Part shown: positions 10,712 to 21,357 of the stretch, piece by piece
Layout: each line of letters opens with the position of its first letter
Numbering within the stretch: position 1 is the first letter of the stretch
Source of the DNA: Shewanella kaireitica
GTDB taxonomy: Bacteria > Pseudomonadota > Gammaproteobacteria > Enterobacterales > Shewanellaceae
Direction of reading: 5' to 3'
Length of the DNA: 64,000 bases
NCBI RefSeq assembly: GCF_023284045.1
Contig: NZ_JAKIKQ010000003.1
Location: 372,001 to 436,000, forward strand
The notes under the pieces: model-generated
Database searches by the model: none
Told to the model about the DNA's origin: nothing
The model's input: the letters and a program-made list of their open reading frames with translations, nothing else
Position numbers and translations under genes: made by a program

Positions 10712-11320
10712 TTACATCGCTTCCCGTACAGGCCGAAAACTCTTGCGATGTTCAGCAAGAACGCCGTACTTCGTTAATGCTTCAAAATGGGCCTTAGTCG
10801 GGTAACCTTTGTGCTTCTCAAAGCCATATTCAGGATACTGCGCTGCTAAAACATCCATCTCACGATCGCGTACTACTTTAGCAACGATGGATGCGGCACT
10901 AATAGCATCGATAAGACCGTCGCCCTTGATAATAGCATGGCTCTGCATACCAAAATCAGGACAGCGATTACCGTCGACTAATACAGAGGTAGGCTTAATC
11001 GATAATCCTGCAACCGCTCGCTGCATGGCCAGCATGGTGGCGTGCAGTATATTCATTTCATCAATTTCGATAGGGGTTGCAGCACCGACGCTGACACATA
11101 ATGCTTTCTGTTGAATTTGTTCGTACAACAATTCACGTTTTTTTTCAGATAATTTCTTGGAATCATTCAAACCAACAATCGGATTGTTAGGATCTAGAAT
11201 CACAGCAGCTGTCACCACATTTCCAATGAGTGGTCCTCGTCCAACCTCATCGACACCAGCATATTGCCCAATACAAATAGCGTCGACTTGCTCCGGTGTG
11301 ATCCCTTTAAATACAGCCAT
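10712..11320 (-). CDS. rnhB: ribonuclease HII
   Basis: Cleaves RNA in RNA-DNA hybrids and at single ribonucleotides in DNA. Catalytic acidic residues are visible in AGVDEVGRG (Asp24, Glu25), in the SVLVDGN segment and in [13 protein letters not shown]. 202 aa, typical of gammaproteobacterial RNase HII. Its start overlaps the lpxB stop by one base, so the two are translationally coupled, as in other proteobacterial lpxB-rnhB pairs. Confidence 0.97.
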   Translation of the reverse strand: MAVFKGITPEQVDAICIGQYAGVDEVGRGPLIGNVVTAAVILDPNNPIVGLNDSKKLSEKKRELLYEQIQQKALCVSVGAATPIEIDEMNILHATMLAMQRAVAGLSIKPTSVLVDGNRCPDFGMQSHAIIKGDGLIDAISAASIVAKVVRDREMDVLAAQYPEYGFEKHKGYPTKAHFEALTKYGVLAEHRKSFRPVREAM

Positions 11321-12471
11321 TAACTTTGCTCCTCAACGAGTTTAATCACCGCGTCAGCCGCGCGTGAACTGGCATCACGACGAATATCTCTATGCATTGC
11401 CATGAAACGGTCATGTAATGGGGTAAAATCGCTATCGAGCTGCACAGAGACCGCATCAGCTATTTTTTGCGCAGTACAGTTCTCCTGAATAAGTTCATCC
11501 ACGATATCATCGTCAGCCAACAAGTTGGGTAGCGAATAACGTTTAGTGAGCATCATGCCTTTGGCAATATGATAGGTAATAGGGCTTACTCTATAGGCAA
11601 CGACCATAGGTCTTTTAACGAGCATAGCTTCGAGCGTTGCTGTACCTGATGCGAGCAATATGCAATCGGCTGCAGCCATCACTTCGCGCGAATGCCCCTC
11701 GATTAAGTGAATCTCCAAGTCTGGAGCATAGTCGCTAAGCGCTTGTTCGAATTGTGTCCTGCGTTTTTCATTAACAAGCGGCGTGACAAACTTGATATCA
11801 GGATAACGTTGCTTAATCAGGCTAGCTGCCTTAACGAACGGCTCTGCAAGCATTTTTAACTCGCCACCTCGCGATCCTGGTAAAATAGCCAAATATTCAG
11901 CTTCGCTATCAAGGCCAAGCAATTTACGCGCCTCAGATTTGCTGCTTTCTAATGGGATATCATCTGCTAACGTGTGGCCGACAAAGGTACAAGGTACTTG
12001 ATACTGATCGTAAAAGGCTTTTTCAAATGGCAACAGCGACAACACCATATTGGTTGCTTTAGCAATTTTAAAAATTCGCTTCGGCCGCCACGCCCATACC
12101 GATGGGCTAACATAGTGAACCGTTTTTATGCCGCGAGCTTTAAGCTTTAACTCAAGTCCGATATTAAAATCAGGCGCATCGATACCGATAAAGCAGTCTG
12201 GATTGAGCTGCGTGATCTCATCAATGAGAGAAGCCCTCACTTTCAACAACCTTGGTAAACGCGAAAGCACCTCAACAATCCCCATCACTGCAAGTTCTTC
12301 ATAGGAGAACAGGGATTCAAAGCCAAGGGCGTCCATGCGTGGACCACCAATACCAACAAAGCGTGCATCCGGATAGCTTTGTTTAAGCGCCTTAATTAGA
12401 CCAGCGCCTAGAATATCACCTGAGATTTCTCCGGCGACCATAGCAAATATACGAGGAGTGTTTGAGCTCAT
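11320..12471 (-). CDS. lpxB: lipid-A-disaccharide synthase
   Basis: Joins UDP-2,3-diacylglucosamine and lipid X to make the lipid A disaccharide at the inner membrane face. The GT19 family signature is clear: [18 protein letters not shown] at the N-terminus, [11 protein letters not shown] in the middle, LPGSRGGE and [20 protein letters not shown] in the C-terminal nucleotide-binding half. 383 aa, normal. No good Shine-Dalgarno precedes the ATG, and a terminator-like hairpin lies between lpxA and lpxB, so its expression may be partly separated from the upstream genes. Confidence 0.97.
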   Translation of the reverse strand: MSSNTPRIFAMVAGEISGDILGAGLIKALKQSYPDARFVGIGGPRMDALGFESLFSYEELAVMGIVEVLSRLPRLLKVRASLIDEITQLNPDCFIGIDAPDFNIGLELKLKARGIKTVHYVSPSVWAWRPKRIFKIAKATNMVLSLLPFEKAFYDQYQVPCTFVGHTLADDIPLESSKSEARKLLGLDSEAEYLAILPGSRGGELKMLAEPFVKAASLIKQRYPDIKFVTPLVNEKRRTQFEQALSDYAPDLEIHLIEGHSREVMAAADCILLASGTATLEAMLVKRPMVVAYRVSPITYHIAKGMMLTKRYSLPNLLADDDIVDELIQENCTAQKIADAVSVQLDSDFTPLHDRFMAMHRDIRRDASSRAADAVIKLVEEQS

Positions 12472-12499
12472 AGAGAGGAGTCTATTTTAGGATGAATGA

Positions 12500-12528
12500 T
12501 AAAGAAAAAACCCGCTATATAACGGGTT
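12500..12528 (-). terminator. terminator-like hairpin between lpxA and lpxB
   Basis: On the minus strand AACCCG-ttatatag-CGGGTT is followed by TTTTCTTT, a compact intrinsic terminator shape located just after the lpxA stop and before lpxB. It may act as an attenuator, reducing read-through from the bamA-lpxD-fabZ-lpxA genes into lpxB-rnhB-dnaE. Confidence 0.7.
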
Positions 12529-12538
12529 CTTATTCTTT

Positions 12539-13309
12539 CTAACGAACGATGCCTCTATTAGAGGAAGCTATAAAGTCGACCAACAGTTTAACCTGTTCAT
12601 CATCTTCAGCCGCCTCCTTTAACTGCTCGACCGCTTCTTCTACAGTTAAGCCGTTACGGTAAAGCGTTTTATAAGCTCGTCGAACAGCAAGCTGGGATTC
12701 TTTAGAGAATCCACGACGCTTAAGCCCTTCACTATTAAGACCTCTAGGCACCGCGGGTTGACCCGAAGCCATTACAAACGGTGGCACATCGTTCAAAATT
12801 AAAGAGTAGCCAGCCGTAAATGCGTGAGCGCCGATCTTAACAAACTGATGTACGCCAGTCATGCCACCAAGAATGGCATAATCACCAACATGGACATGTC
12901 CCGCAATTGAGGCATTATTTGACATGATAACGTTGTTGCCGACTACACAGTCATGGGCAATATGCACATAAGCCATAAACAGGTTGTTTGAACCGATACG
13001 GGTTTCCCAATTATCTTGAGTTGTACCACGGTGTATTGTTACCGATTCGCGAATAACATTATTATCGCCAATAATCAGACGAGTTGCTTCACCTGCAAAC
13101 TTCTTATCTTGGCAGTCTTCGCCTACAGAGGCGAATTGATAAAATTTATTACCTTTGCCGATAACAGTCGGGCCTTTCACAACGACGTGTGAACTAAACC
13201 AACAGTCATCACCAATTTCTACGTCTGCGCCAATATAAGTCCATGGACCTATAGTGACGTTATTGCCAATTTTGGCATCTGGATGGATGTAAGCTAATTT
13301 ATCGATCAC
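12539..13309 (-). CDS. lpxA: acyl-ACP--UDP-N-acetylglucosamine O-acyltransferase
   Basis: First committed step of lipid A synthesis: transfers a 3-hydroxyacyl chain from ACP to UDP-GlcNAc. Left-handed beta-helix hexapeptide repeats run through the N-terminal two thirds ([14 protein letters not shown] and following); the catalytic His lies in [13 protein letters not shown], and the C-terminal helical domain follows. I choose the GTG at 13309 (protein [10 protein letters not shown]..., 256 aa, the usual LpxA length); it overlaps the fabZ TGA in GTGA. A longer frame opening at 13351 would overlap fabZ by 46 bp and add 14 residues unlike the family. Confidence 0.96.
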   Translation of the reverse strand: MIDKLAYIHPDAKIGNNVTIGPWTYIGADVEIGDDCWFSSHVVVKGPTVIGKGNKFYQFASVGEDCQDKKFAGEATRLIIGDNNVIRESVTIHRGTTQDNWETRIGSNNLFMAYVHIAHDCVVGNNVIMSNNASIAGHVHVGDYAILGGMTGVHQFVKIGAHAFTAGYSLILNDVPPFVMASGQPAVPRGLNSEGLKRRGFSKESQLAVRRAYKTLYRNGLTVEEAVEQLKEAAEDDEQVKLLVDFIASSNRGIVR

Positions 13310-13767
13310 TTGGAAATCTCTCTCCGTGCACACATTATTTCGGCTGAACAAACAACCTCGCCATCCACTTTGGCTTCGCCAGTAAATACGCCTATTCCAC
13401 GGCGCTCTTTAATCATTTTAACTTCGAAATGCAACTGATCGCCTGGTTCTACAACACGCTTAAAACGTGCTTTGTCGATCCCAGCAAAATAGTATAGTGC
13501 ATCGTTCGAAGGTGCATCACTCATCGTCTTGAATGCTAAAAGACCAGTAGCTTGCGCCATAGCCTCTAAAATCAATACGCCTGGCATCACAGGTTGAACC
13601 GGGAAATGCCCCTGAAAGAATGGCTCATTAATGGTGACGTTTTTGATAGCGTGTAAGGTCTCACCTGGGGTGAAATCCAATACTCTATCAATCAATAAAA
13701 ATGGGTATCTATGAGGTAAAAACTTTAGGATCTCTTTGATATCCATTGTATTCAATTGATTTGACAC
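13306..13767 (-). CDS. fabZ: 3-hydroxyacyl-ACP dehydratase FabZ
   Basis: Dehydrates 3-hydroxyacyl-ACP in type II fatty acid elongation. The hot-dog fold signature is clear: [13 protein letters not shown], then [20 protein letters not shown] with the catalytic His and Glu. 153 aa. It overlaps lpxA by four bases (GTGA). FabZ and LpxA compete for 3-hydroxymyristoyl-ACP, and their co-location is conserved. Confidence 0.97.
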   Translation of the reverse strand: MSNQLNTMDIKEILKFLPHRYPFLLIDRVLDFTPGETLHAIKNVTINEPFFQGHFPVQPVMPGVLILEAMAQATGLLAFKTMSDAPSNDALYYFAGIDKARFKRVVEPGDQLHFEVKMIKERRGIGVFTGEAKVDGEVVCSAEIMCARREISK

Positions 13768-13805
13768 GAAACTTATTCCTTAGCCTGCCCAAGGCAGCTA
13801 TTCAT

Positions 13806-14822
13806 TTACTTTGTGTTGTTTTCTAACTTCTTAACACGCTGAAAAAGCCCATCAAGCTGTCTAAAGCGAACAGTATTTTTACGCCACAGTTTGTTATCCA
13901 TTGCAACCGTTGCAGAAGAATATACACCAGGCTCTCGGATCACACTGGTAATATTAGTGCTACCGGTAACATGTACACCGTCGCAAATACTCAAATGTCC
14001 AGAAATTGCGCAATTGCCACCGATGATACAGTGCTTACCAATAGTGACGCTACCGGCAACAACAGTGCTCCCCGCTATGGCGGTATTGGCACCAATAATA
14101 TCATTGTGTGCTATCTGAACTTGGTTATCTAAAATAACGCCGTCATGAATTTCGGTGTGATCTATCGCTCCACGATCAATGGTAGTATTTGCACCGATCT
14201 CAACACGGTCACCAATTCGAACACCACCAGTTTGTGGAATTTTAATCCACTGGCCACGTTCATTGGCATAACCGAATCCATCAGAGCCTATAATTGTACC
14301 CGAATGAATAATACAGTCTTGACCTAAATGCACATCATGATAGACAGTCACATTCGCCCATAATAATGTGTTAGAGCCAATAACACTGTCTTGTCCAACA
14401 ACACTGCCTGCGCCAATTTGAACATTGTTACCAAGAACAACATTTTCACCAATCACGGCATTGGCGCCAACTGCAACATCCTCTCCTAGCATAGCAGAAG
14501 CTGCTATTTGTGCTGTAGGGTGAATATTCTCAGCCGCTTTAGGCGTGGTATCAAGAAATTGTGCAATGCGGGCAAAACCAACATAAGGGTCTTTTAGGAC
14601 AATAGCATTGCCTTTAAACCCATCAGCGTCTGCCGGACTCATCAAAATTGCCGATGCTGCTGTAGTTTCTAGCTGTGAACGGTATTTTGAGTTTGCCAAA
14701 AAAGAGATTTGACCTTTACCTGCACCGTCCAAAGTGCCGACCGTTGATATTTCAACGCTGTCGTCACCTTGAACATCTGCATTGAGATGGTCAGCCAGTA
14801 CTCTTAAAGTATAGCTAGTCAT
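13806..14822 (-). CDS. lpxD: UDP-3-O-acylglucosamine N-acyltransferase
   Basis: Third step of lipid A synthesis: N-acylates UDP-3-O-acylglucosamine using 3-hydroxyacyl-ACP. There is an N-terminal uridine-binding domain (ISFLANSKYRSQL), then a long run of left-handed beta-helix hexads (e.g. VAVGANAVIGENVVLG), the active-site region QVQIAHNDIIG, and a short C-terminal helix RFRQLDGLFQRVKKLE. 338 aa, normal. It starts 4 bp after the ompH/skp stop. Confidence 0.97.
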   Translation of the reverse strand: MTSYTLRVLADHLNADVQGDDSVEISTVGTLDGAGKGQISFLANSKYRSQLETTAASAILMSPADADGFKGNAIVLKDPYVGFARIAQFLDTTPKAAENIHPTAQIAASAMLGEDVAVGANAVIGENVVLGNNVQIGAGSVVGQDSVIGSNTLLWANVTVYHDVHLGQDCIIHSGTIIGSDGFGYANERGQWIKIPQTGGVRIGDRVEIGANTTIDRGAIDHTEIHDGVILDNQVQIAHNDIIGANTAIAGSTVVAGSVTIGKHCIIGGNCAISGHLSICDGVHVTGSTNITSVIREPGVYSSATVAMDNKLWRKNTVRFRQLDGLFQRVKKLENNTK

Positions 14823-14826
14823 CTAT

Positions 14827-15333
14827 TTACTTGCCTTTACCTAGAGCTTCAACAACCTTGTTGCTGATATCAGCTGTTGGCTTAACGTAGATAACAGCAC
14901 CACGTTGTAACACCATGTCATACTGCTCTTTTTCTGCAATTGTGTTGATTGTCTTTTGTACTTCAAGAAGTAGTTTATTTTGCTCTTCACCGTTACGACG
15001 ACGCATATCTTCGTCTAATGCTTTGCCTTTAAGTTGTAGCTCAGCCTTCATTGATTCCATTTTACGAACCATTTCAGTCTTTTGAGATTCACTCATAAGC
15101 GCTGCATCACGTTGTTGCTTTTCAAGCAAACCACGTAGCTCTTCTTGCATTTTTTGTACAGCGGCAACACGGTCACCAAACTCTGCTTTTAAAGTTTCGT
15201 TAACCTGTTCGCGTTGAGGTAGCTGTTCAAATACAGCTTGCATATCTACAACTGCAATCTTTTCAGCGTGCGCAGCTAATGGTGCACCTAAAAGAACTAA
15301 AACCATCATTGCGCGATTTAACATCTTATTCAA
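14827..15333 (-). CDS. periplasmic chaperone, OmpH/Skp family
   Basis: Holdase that escorts unfolded outer-membrane proteins across the periplasm to the Bam complex. A Sec signal peptide is visible (hydrophobic MVLVLLGAPLAAHA, cleavage near AHA-EK), followed by IAVVDMQAVFEQLPQ and a long charged helical region forming the tentacles. 168 aa, the usual size. Placed between bamA and lpxD as in most gammaproteobacteria. Confidence 0.94.
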   Translation of the reverse strand: MNKMLNRAMMVLVLLGAPLAAHAEKIAVVDMQAVFEQLPQREQVNETLKAEFGDRVAAVQKMQEELRGLLEKQQRDAALMSESQKTEMVRKMESMKAELQLKGKALDEDMRRRNGEEQNKLLLEVQKTINTIAEKEQYDMVLQRGAVIYVKPTADISNKVVEALGKGK

Positions 15334-15383
15334 AACAAACTCCTTTATCTCAGCAAAACTTGCCGATTACATTTAAATTATTT

Positions 15384-17867
15384 TTAGAAAGTTTTACCAA
15401 TATTAAACGAGAAGATCTCAGTTTCATCATCCTCGTATTCCTTGATTGGCCATGCAAGACTAAACACCATAGGTCCCATCGGTGACAACCACTGCACGCT
15501 CATACCCCAAGAGGCACGAATACGACTCGGATCGCTATAATCTTCAAGTTTATTAAACTCTTCTATTGGAAGATAACGATACGACTCATAGTCAAACTCA
15601 GTATCCCATACGTTACCCGCATCCACAAAGAAGCTTGTACGAACAGAGTTGGTATAGGCTTCATCTAAGAACGGCGTAGGTACAATTAACTCTAAACTCG
15701 CTGTTGCAATAGCGTTACCACCAATTGAGCGACCTGAACTAACTTGAATTTGGTTCGGATCACCGGGTAGCGTACAACCCGATCCAGAAGGATCCGGTGA
15801 ACAAGGCTCGCTGCCACGATATAAGTAGAATGAACGTGGACCAACCGAGTTAGACTTAAAGCCACGTAATGAACTACTACCACCTGAGTAATAGTTCTCC
15901 CAGAACGGCAGAATTTGGTCATTATCATTAAACTGACCGTAGCCATTACCATAACCTAAACGACCACGCGCTAACATAACAAAGCTGTGACTACGGTTAA
16001 TCGGGAAATAGAAGTTGGTATCAAAGTCTGCTTTAAAGTACTGAAGATCAGACCCTGGAACCGTCATCTTACCGTTCAAGCGCTGTGACGAACCGTCTGA
16101 TGGGAAAGTACCGCGGTTCAAGTTACTTCTTGACCAACCAAGACTTAACTCAAAGTTATCGAAGCTCAAACCAGCATTAGGATCATCCGAATCTCGATAA
16201 ATATCATAAAAACGAACTGCTTGCTCATAAGCCGAAATTTCTGAAATTTCGTTATGACGATAGCCAATGCCACCGTTTATGCGGTTGTATTCGTTAATTG
16301 GAAAGCCTGAATTGATTGCAACACCATATGAGCTATTTTTATAGGCCTCAAGGTTTGCTTCATCAGCATCAAACTCACTCCAATAGATGCTACCGCCTAA
16401 ACTTACACCGTCTTTAGTGAAGTATGGGTCTGTAAACGATAGATTGACGTTTTTAGAGTATTTATTGGTATTCAAGTTGACGCCAGCTTGGTTACCCGTA
16501 CCTAAGAAATTGCTTTGCTGTACACCGAACTGCAGACTAAGCCCAGATTCAGTACCGTAACCCACACCAGCATTAAATGAACCAGACGGCTGCTCTTTAA
16601 CGTTAAAGGCAACATCAACTAAATCATCTGTACCTGGTACTTGTACAGTTTCAGTATCTACCGTTTCGAAATACCCCAAACGGTTCAAGTTAGACTTGGA
16701 CAGCTCTACTTGAGCAGAGTTTAACCAGGCCCCTTCCATTTGACGCAATTGACGACGCATAACTTCATCTTTAGTCACTGTGTTACCAGTGAAGTTGATA
16801 TTACGCACGTAGACACGCTTACCGGGTTTAACATTGATATTCAACGTCACTTCTTTCGTTTCGTCATCAATTTCAGGGTAAGTCTTCACTTCAGGATAGG
16901 CATAGCCGTATCGACCTAGATACTTACCGTACATCTCTTCGGTAAATGTCACATCGCCGCCGTTATACATATCACCTTCTTTGATAGGCAAGATTGCTTG
17001 TAGCAACTCTTCACGCCCCATCAAATCACCGGTAAGGTTAACGTCTTTAACCTTATACTGCTCACCTTCATCTACATTAATCGTAATATAGAGACCTTTA
17101 CGGTCAGGGGTCATCGCGACTTGAGTTGAAGTCACATCAAAGCGAATATAACCGCGGTTCTGATAATAAGTTTTAATAGTTTCTAAATCGGCTTGCAGTT
17201 TTTGCTTTTGGTAACGACGTTCACCAAATAGATCCCACCAAGCAACGTAATCTTTAAGCTCAAGCATACCGATGAGCTCTTCGTCACTAAATTCGCTATT
17301 ACCAACAACGTTGATTTGACGAATTTCAGCAGCTAAGCCTTCGGTAAAGGAGAATTTAAGCTCGACGCGATTACGTGGCAAGTTGACGATTTCTGCTTTT
17401 ACTTTCGCGCCATACTTACCTACGCCATAGTAGAAATCTTGAAGGCCTTTTTCGATGCCAGACAGCATGGTGCGATCAAGTGACTCACCAATTTTAACGC
17501 CTGAACCATCGAGGCTTTCTTGTAGCTGTTCATCTTTAATATCTTTGTTACCTTCAAAGGTAACAGAGCTAATTGTTGGTCTTTCGGTGACTTTTACCAC
17601 CAAAACGTTGCCGTCGCGCAACACTTCAATTTTTTCGAAGTTAGTTGACGCATACAAGCTCTTAATTGCTTGCTGCAATTTTAATTGATCAACAGTATCA
17701 CCTACCTTCACAGGTAGATTTAGCAGAGCAGCACCGAGTGCAACTCGCTGTAATCCTTCAACTTGGATATCAGCTACTTCAAAAGGCTGAAAAGTATCAG
17801 CCCAACCGTTCCCTGAAAAAGACGCTCCGACTAATAACATCGAGGCAAAAATTTTATTCAATCTCAT
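15384..17867 (-). CDS. bamA: outer membrane protein assembly factor BamA
   Basis: Central beta-barrel of the BAM complex, inserting outer-membrane proteins. There is a signal peptide (first ~23 residues, ending GWA), five POTRA repeats starting at FEVADIQVEGLQRVA, and a C-terminal 16-strand barrel with the loop-6 motif SSLRGF and a terminal Phe (FNIGKTF). 827 aa. Loop 6 has a local insertion with two cysteines (SEPCSPDPSGSGCTLPG) that could form a disulfide at the surface. It lies between rseP and the Skp gene. Confidence 0.97.
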   Translation of the reverse strand: MRLNKIFASMLLVGASFSGNGWADTFQPFEVADIQVEGLQRVALGAALLNLPVKVGDTVDQLKLQQAIKSLYASTNFEKIEVLRDGNVLVVKVTERPTISSVTFEGNKDIKDEQLQESLDGSGVKIGESLDRTMLSGIEKGLQDFYYGVGKYGAKVKAEIVNLPRNRVELKFSFTEGLAAEIRQINVVGNSEFSDEELIGMLELKDYVAWWDLFGERRYQKQKLQADLETIKTYYQNRGYIRFDVTSTQVAMTPDRKGLYITINVDEGEQYKVKDVNLTGDLMGREELLQAILPIKEGDMYNGGDVTFTEEMYGKYLGRYGYAYPEVKTYPEIDDETKEVTLNINVKPGKRVYVRNINFTGNTVTKDEVMRRQLRQMEGAWLNSAQVELSKSNLNRLGYFETVDTETVQVPGTDDLVDVAFNVKEQPSGSFNAGVGYGTESGLSLQFGVQQSNFLGTGNQAGVNLNTNKYSKNVNLSFTDPYFTKDGVSLGGSIYWSEFDADEANLEAYKNSSYGVAINSGFPINEYNRINGGIGYRHNEISEISAYEQAVRFYDIYRDSDDPNAGLSFDNFELSLGWSRSNLNRGTFPSDGSSQRLNGKMTVPGSDLQYFKADFDTNFYFPINRSHSFVMLARGRLGYGNGYGQFNDNDQILPFWENYYSGGSSSLRGFKSNSVGPRSFYLYRGSEPCSPDPSGSGCTLPGDPNQIQVSSGRSIGGNAIATASLELIVPTPFLDEAYTNSVRTSFFVDAGNVWDTEFDYESYRYLPIEEFNKLEDYSDPSRIRASWGMSVQWLSPMGPMVFSLAWPIKEYEDDETEIFSFNIGKTF

Positions 17868-17898
17868 AGAGCACTTCTAATTATTTGTCTGTCCCTGA

Positions 17899-19269
17899 TC
17901 AGAGTCGGGAAAAATCATTGAAGAGTGCAACACTCATCAACATTAGCAGCAATGCTGCCCCAAATCTGAATCCAATTTCCTGAACCTTTTCAGGTACAGG
18001 CCTGCCTGTTATCACTTCAACGAAGTAATACAAAAGGTGTCCTCCATCTAGCACTGGCAAAGGCAAAAGATTAATGATGCCCAAGTTCACGCTAATCAAA
18101 GCAAGAAAACCTAAAAAGTAAACCAACCCGACATTAGCACTATTTCCCGCACCTTGTGCAATAGAAATAGGTCCACTCAGATTTTTAACTGACACGTCAC
18201 CAGTTAATAACTTGCCAATCATCTTAATGCTGACGGAGACAAGTTGCCATGTTTTATCCACTGCAACAGGAAAAGAGTCAAAAAAACCATACTCTAACTG
18301 CAATTTCATGTTGTCAGGCCAAGGCTCAGAGGTAGGAGCAACCCCAATCACTCCCTCAATGACACCTTCAGCATTTTCACGAGACTTAGGAGTCACCTTC
18401 ATCACGAGCTGTTCACCGTTACGCCTAACAGTAATATCAAGGCTTTTATTTGCCGATTGCTGAATAATTTCAACAAAGCGTGGCCACTCACTATAGCGTT
18501 CACCGTCAATAGCCACCAAAATATCGCCAACTTTAATACCCGCAAGCCCTGCTGCACCATCGTCACTGACCATTGCTAACGTTGGCAAAATTTGAGGGCG
18601 ATACATACCCAAACCGATAGCGGTTATCGGTAGCTCTTTTTCCGGATCGAACTTCCACTCGCGAGTATCTAATGTATATTGTTGTACATTCGAATTTGTC
18701 CCTTCGAGGCGATTCAAGGGAGCGACTGAAATATCGACTTGTTGGTTACCTATGTGACCTGCAAGTGCCAGATTAACTTCTTCCCAGTCTTTCACTTTTT
18801 GGCCACCAACAGTCATGATTTGCAATGGCTCTTTGACAACAATTTGCGCAGCAGGAGACCCTGCAACGGTTGAATCAATGACAGGTTTAATGGCTGGAAC
18901 ACCAATGAGGTACATCGCATATAGCGCTACGATAGCGAACAAGAAGTTCGCAATTGGACCTGCACTTACAATGGCAATGCGCTGCCACACCCCCTTACGG
19001 TTGAAGGCTTGATCTTTCAACTCTTCGGGTACGTCATCAACGCGCTCATCGAGCATCTTGACATAACCACCGAGTGGGATCATCGCGATAACATACTCAG
19101 TGCCATCTTGTCCGGTTTTACGCCAAATAGCTTTACCGAAACCAATAGAGAATCGCTCAACTTTAACGCCGCACTTTCTCGCGACCCAAAAGTGTCCATA
19201 TTCATGTGCAGCGATCAAAATGCCTAGTGCGACAATAAACGAACCTAGGTTCCAAAAAAAATCTATCAT
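17899..19269 (-). CDS. rseP: sigma-E regulator intramembrane zinc protease RseP
   Basis: Site-2 protease that cleaves anti-sigma factor RseA within the inner membrane. The zinc motif HEYGH is at residues 22-26; two PDZ domains occupy the periplasmic part (one includes GLAGIKVGDILVAIDGE); the C-terminal membrane motif is NLLPLPVLDGGH. 456 aa. In the conserved order dxr-rseP-bamA. Confidence 0.96.
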   Translation of the reverse strand: MIDFFWNLGSFIVALGILIAAHEYGHFWVARKCGVKVERFSIGFGKAIWRKTGQDGTEYVIAMIPLGGYVKMLDERVDDVPEELKDQAFNRKGVWQRIAIVSAGPIANFLFAIVALYAMYLIGVPAIKPVIDSTVAGSPAAQIVVKEPLQIMTVGGQKVKDWEEVNLALAGHIGNQQVDISVAPLNRLEGTNSNVQQYTLDTREWKFDPEKELPITAIGLGMYRPQILPTLAMVSDDGAAGLAGIKVGDILVAIDGERYSEWPRFVEIIQQSANKSLDITVRRNGEQLVMKVTPKSRENAEGVIEGVIGVAPTSEPWPDNMKLQLEYGFFDSFPVAVDKTWQLVSVSIKMIGKLLTGDVSVKNLSGPISIAQGAGNSANVGLVYFLGFLALISVNLGIINLLPLPVLDGGHLLYYFVEVITGRPVPEKVQEIGFRFGAALLLMLMSVALFNDFSRL

Positions 19270-19283
19270 TCCCTTCCTCTGAA

Positions 19284-20474
19284 CTATTTGAGCTTATTAA
19301 CAGCTTCTAATGCATATTGTCGAGCTTGGCTATCTAACGCCATAATATCGTCAATAGTGGTTAATGATTGCGCCGTTACGTGCTTAAAGCTCTGTTCATT
19401 GATAATGGCTATATCGGTGAAACGTATCTGACCTTCTAAAAACGCCTGAACTGATATTTCATTGGCAGCATTTAGAACGGTTGTCGCTTCTTGTCCTTGT
19501 TTACACGCTTCAATTGCTAACGCTAAACACGGGAAGCGATTGAAATCAGGTTCTAAGAAGCTTAACTGTCCGACTTTGAAAAAGTCTAAAGGTTCAACTC
19601 CCGAGCTAATTCTCTGTGGAAAAGACATGCAATGCGCAATAGGTGTACGCATATCAGGATTTCCCAGTTGTGCGATAACCGAGCCGTCTCGATACTGCAC
19701 CATTGAATGAATCACACTTTGTGGGTGAATAACGACTTTTAACTGCTCAGCACTGGCATTAAACAGCCAGCGGGCTTCAATGTACTCTAGGCCCTTGTTC
19801 ATCATGCTAGCTGAATCAACTGAGATCTTCTGTCCCATCGACCAATTAGGATGTTTGCAAGCTTGTGCTGGCGTCATTGAAGACAGCGTAGATAGCTCAG
19901 AATTTAAAAACGGCCCACCCGACCCCGTTAGCAAAATATGAGATATACCAGCGCCAGCTAAATCACAGCGGCCAATCTCTAATTGAGTGCGTTCAGATAA
20001 ACACTGAAAAATTGCATTATGCTCACTGTCTACTGGTAAAACTGTCGCCCCGGAAGATTGCATAGCCTCAATGAACAACTGTCCCGACATCACTAACGAT
20101 TCTTTGTTCGCCAGTAATACGCGCTTGCCAGCTTTAACAGCCGCTAATGTCGAAGGCAATCCCGCAGCCCCAACAATTGCAGCCATGACAGTATCAACTT
20201 CAGCACAACTCACAAGCGATAAAAGTTCATCTTCCCCAGTGGTGACTTCTATCGCCAATTCACTGGGAAGTAATCGCTTAAGCTCAGTAGCCGCTTGAGC
20301 ATTAACCATATGTGCCACTAATGGGCGATGCTCAATACAGATCTCAAGCATCTTGGCGACATTAGTATTAGCGACGAGTGCAAATACTCGGTATTGCTCA
20401 TGGTTGCATTTAACAACATTTAATGTGCTTGCACCGATTGAGCCCGTCGCACCTAAAATCACCAAACTTTGCAT
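19284..20474 (-). CDS. dxr: 1-deoxy-D-xylulose 5-phosphate reductoisomerase
   Basis: Converts DXP to MEP with NADPH in the non-mevalonate isoprenoid pathway. The N-terminal Rossmann motif is [15 protein letters not shown], with [23 protein letters not shown] and the [13 protein letters not shown] segment for substrate and metal binding. 396 aa, normal. It lies with uppS and cdsA, as usual. Confidence 0.97.
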   Translation of the reverse strand: MQSLVILGATGSIGASTLNVVKCNHEQYRVFALVANTNVAKMLEICIEHRPLVAHMVNAQAATELKRLLPSELAIEVTTGEDELLSLVSCAEVDTVMAAIVGAAGLPSTLAAVKAGKRVLLANKESLVMSGQLFIEAMQSSGATVLPVDSEHNAIFQCLSERTQLEIGRCDLAGAGISHILLTGSGGPFLNSELSTLSSMTPAQACKHPNWSMGQKISVDSASMMNKGLEYIEARWLFNASAEQLKVVIHPQSVIHSMVQYRDGSVIAQLGNPDMRTPIAHCMSFPQRISSGVEPLDFFKVGQLSFLEPDFNRFPCLALAIEACKQGQEATTVLNAANEISVQAFLEGQIRFTDIAIINEQSFKHVTAQSLTTIDDIMALDSQARQYALEAVNKLK

Positions 20475-20478
20475 ATAG

Positions 20479-21336
20479 TTACATCCAAAAAGCTATATAT
20501 ATCAGGGTAAATACAGGCAGGGCCGCAGTTAAACTATCAATACGATCTAACACACCGCCGTGACCAGGTAAGATGGTGCCTGAGTCTTTAATATTAGCGA
20601 CTCGCTTAAACATACTTTCAGACAAGTCGCCCACTGCTGAAGCAAGTGCAACAAATAGGGTTACTGCAACTAAAAGCCCTAACTCTTGCTCAGGTGAAAA
20701 ATACATTACCCCAGCAACAATAATCATAGTTGTTGCCAATCCACCAAGTAAGCCTTCAATGGTTTTAGCTGGACTTACATTCGGCATTAGCTTGCGCTTA
20801 CCAAATGACTTGCCGGCAAAATAGGCGCCTGAATCGGTCGCCCAAACCACTAACATCACTAAAAAGACTAAGGTGCCGCCATAGTATGGTGAAGCATCAG
20901 TGCTAAGCGCTTTTAGAGATAATAATGAAACGAAACATGGGATGAGCGTCAACTGACCAAACATAGATTTTAGCATATGGCTCTTTTTCCAAAAGCCAGC
21001 ACTTTTGGGAAAAGAGATCACCATTAAAAATGAGATAAGCCACCAAAGCCCTCCCATTGCAATCACCCCTAAAAATATGGGGTGCATCATGCCTTTAAAC
21101 CATATTTCGTCAGCGGGTACCATAATGTTAAGCGCTATTAATAAAACGCCAATAGTGATAGTAAAACTCCATTGAGTCATTTCACACTGACTATCAATGA
21201 TGCGTCCCCACTCCTTAGCGGCAATAAGAAAGACACCCAATAATGCCCAAGAGAAATACTCAGTTGGTAAGCCAAAGATGGCACCAAAAACTAAAGGGAT
21301 TAACCATAATGCTGTTATTATTCGTTGTTTTAGCAA
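20479..21336 (-). CDS. cdsA: phosphatidate cytidylyltransferase
   Basis: Makes CDP-diacylglycerol from phosphatidate and CTP at the inner membrane, feeding all phospholipid synthesis. Multiple membrane spans, with the C-terminal family signature [17 protein letters not shown] followed by [14 protein letters not shown]; the [18 protein letters not shown] motif is present. 285 aa. Four bp from dxr. Confidence 0.96.
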   Translation of the reverse strand: MLKQRIITALWLIPLVFGAIFGLPTEYFSWALLGVFLIAAKEWGRIIDSQCEMTQWSFTITIGVLLIALNIMVPADEIWFKGMMHPIFLGVIAMGGLWWLISFLMVISFPKSAGFWKKSHMLKSMFGQLTLIPCFVSLLSLKALSTDASPYYGGTLVFLVMLVVWATDSGAYFAGKSFGKRKLMPNVSPAKTIEGLLGGLATTMIIVAGVMYFSPEQELGLLVAVTLFVALASAVGDLSESMFKRVANIKDSGTILPGHGGVLDRIDSLTAALPVFTLIYIAFWM

Positions 21337-21357
21337 AAAAATGCCCTCTTTTTATAA

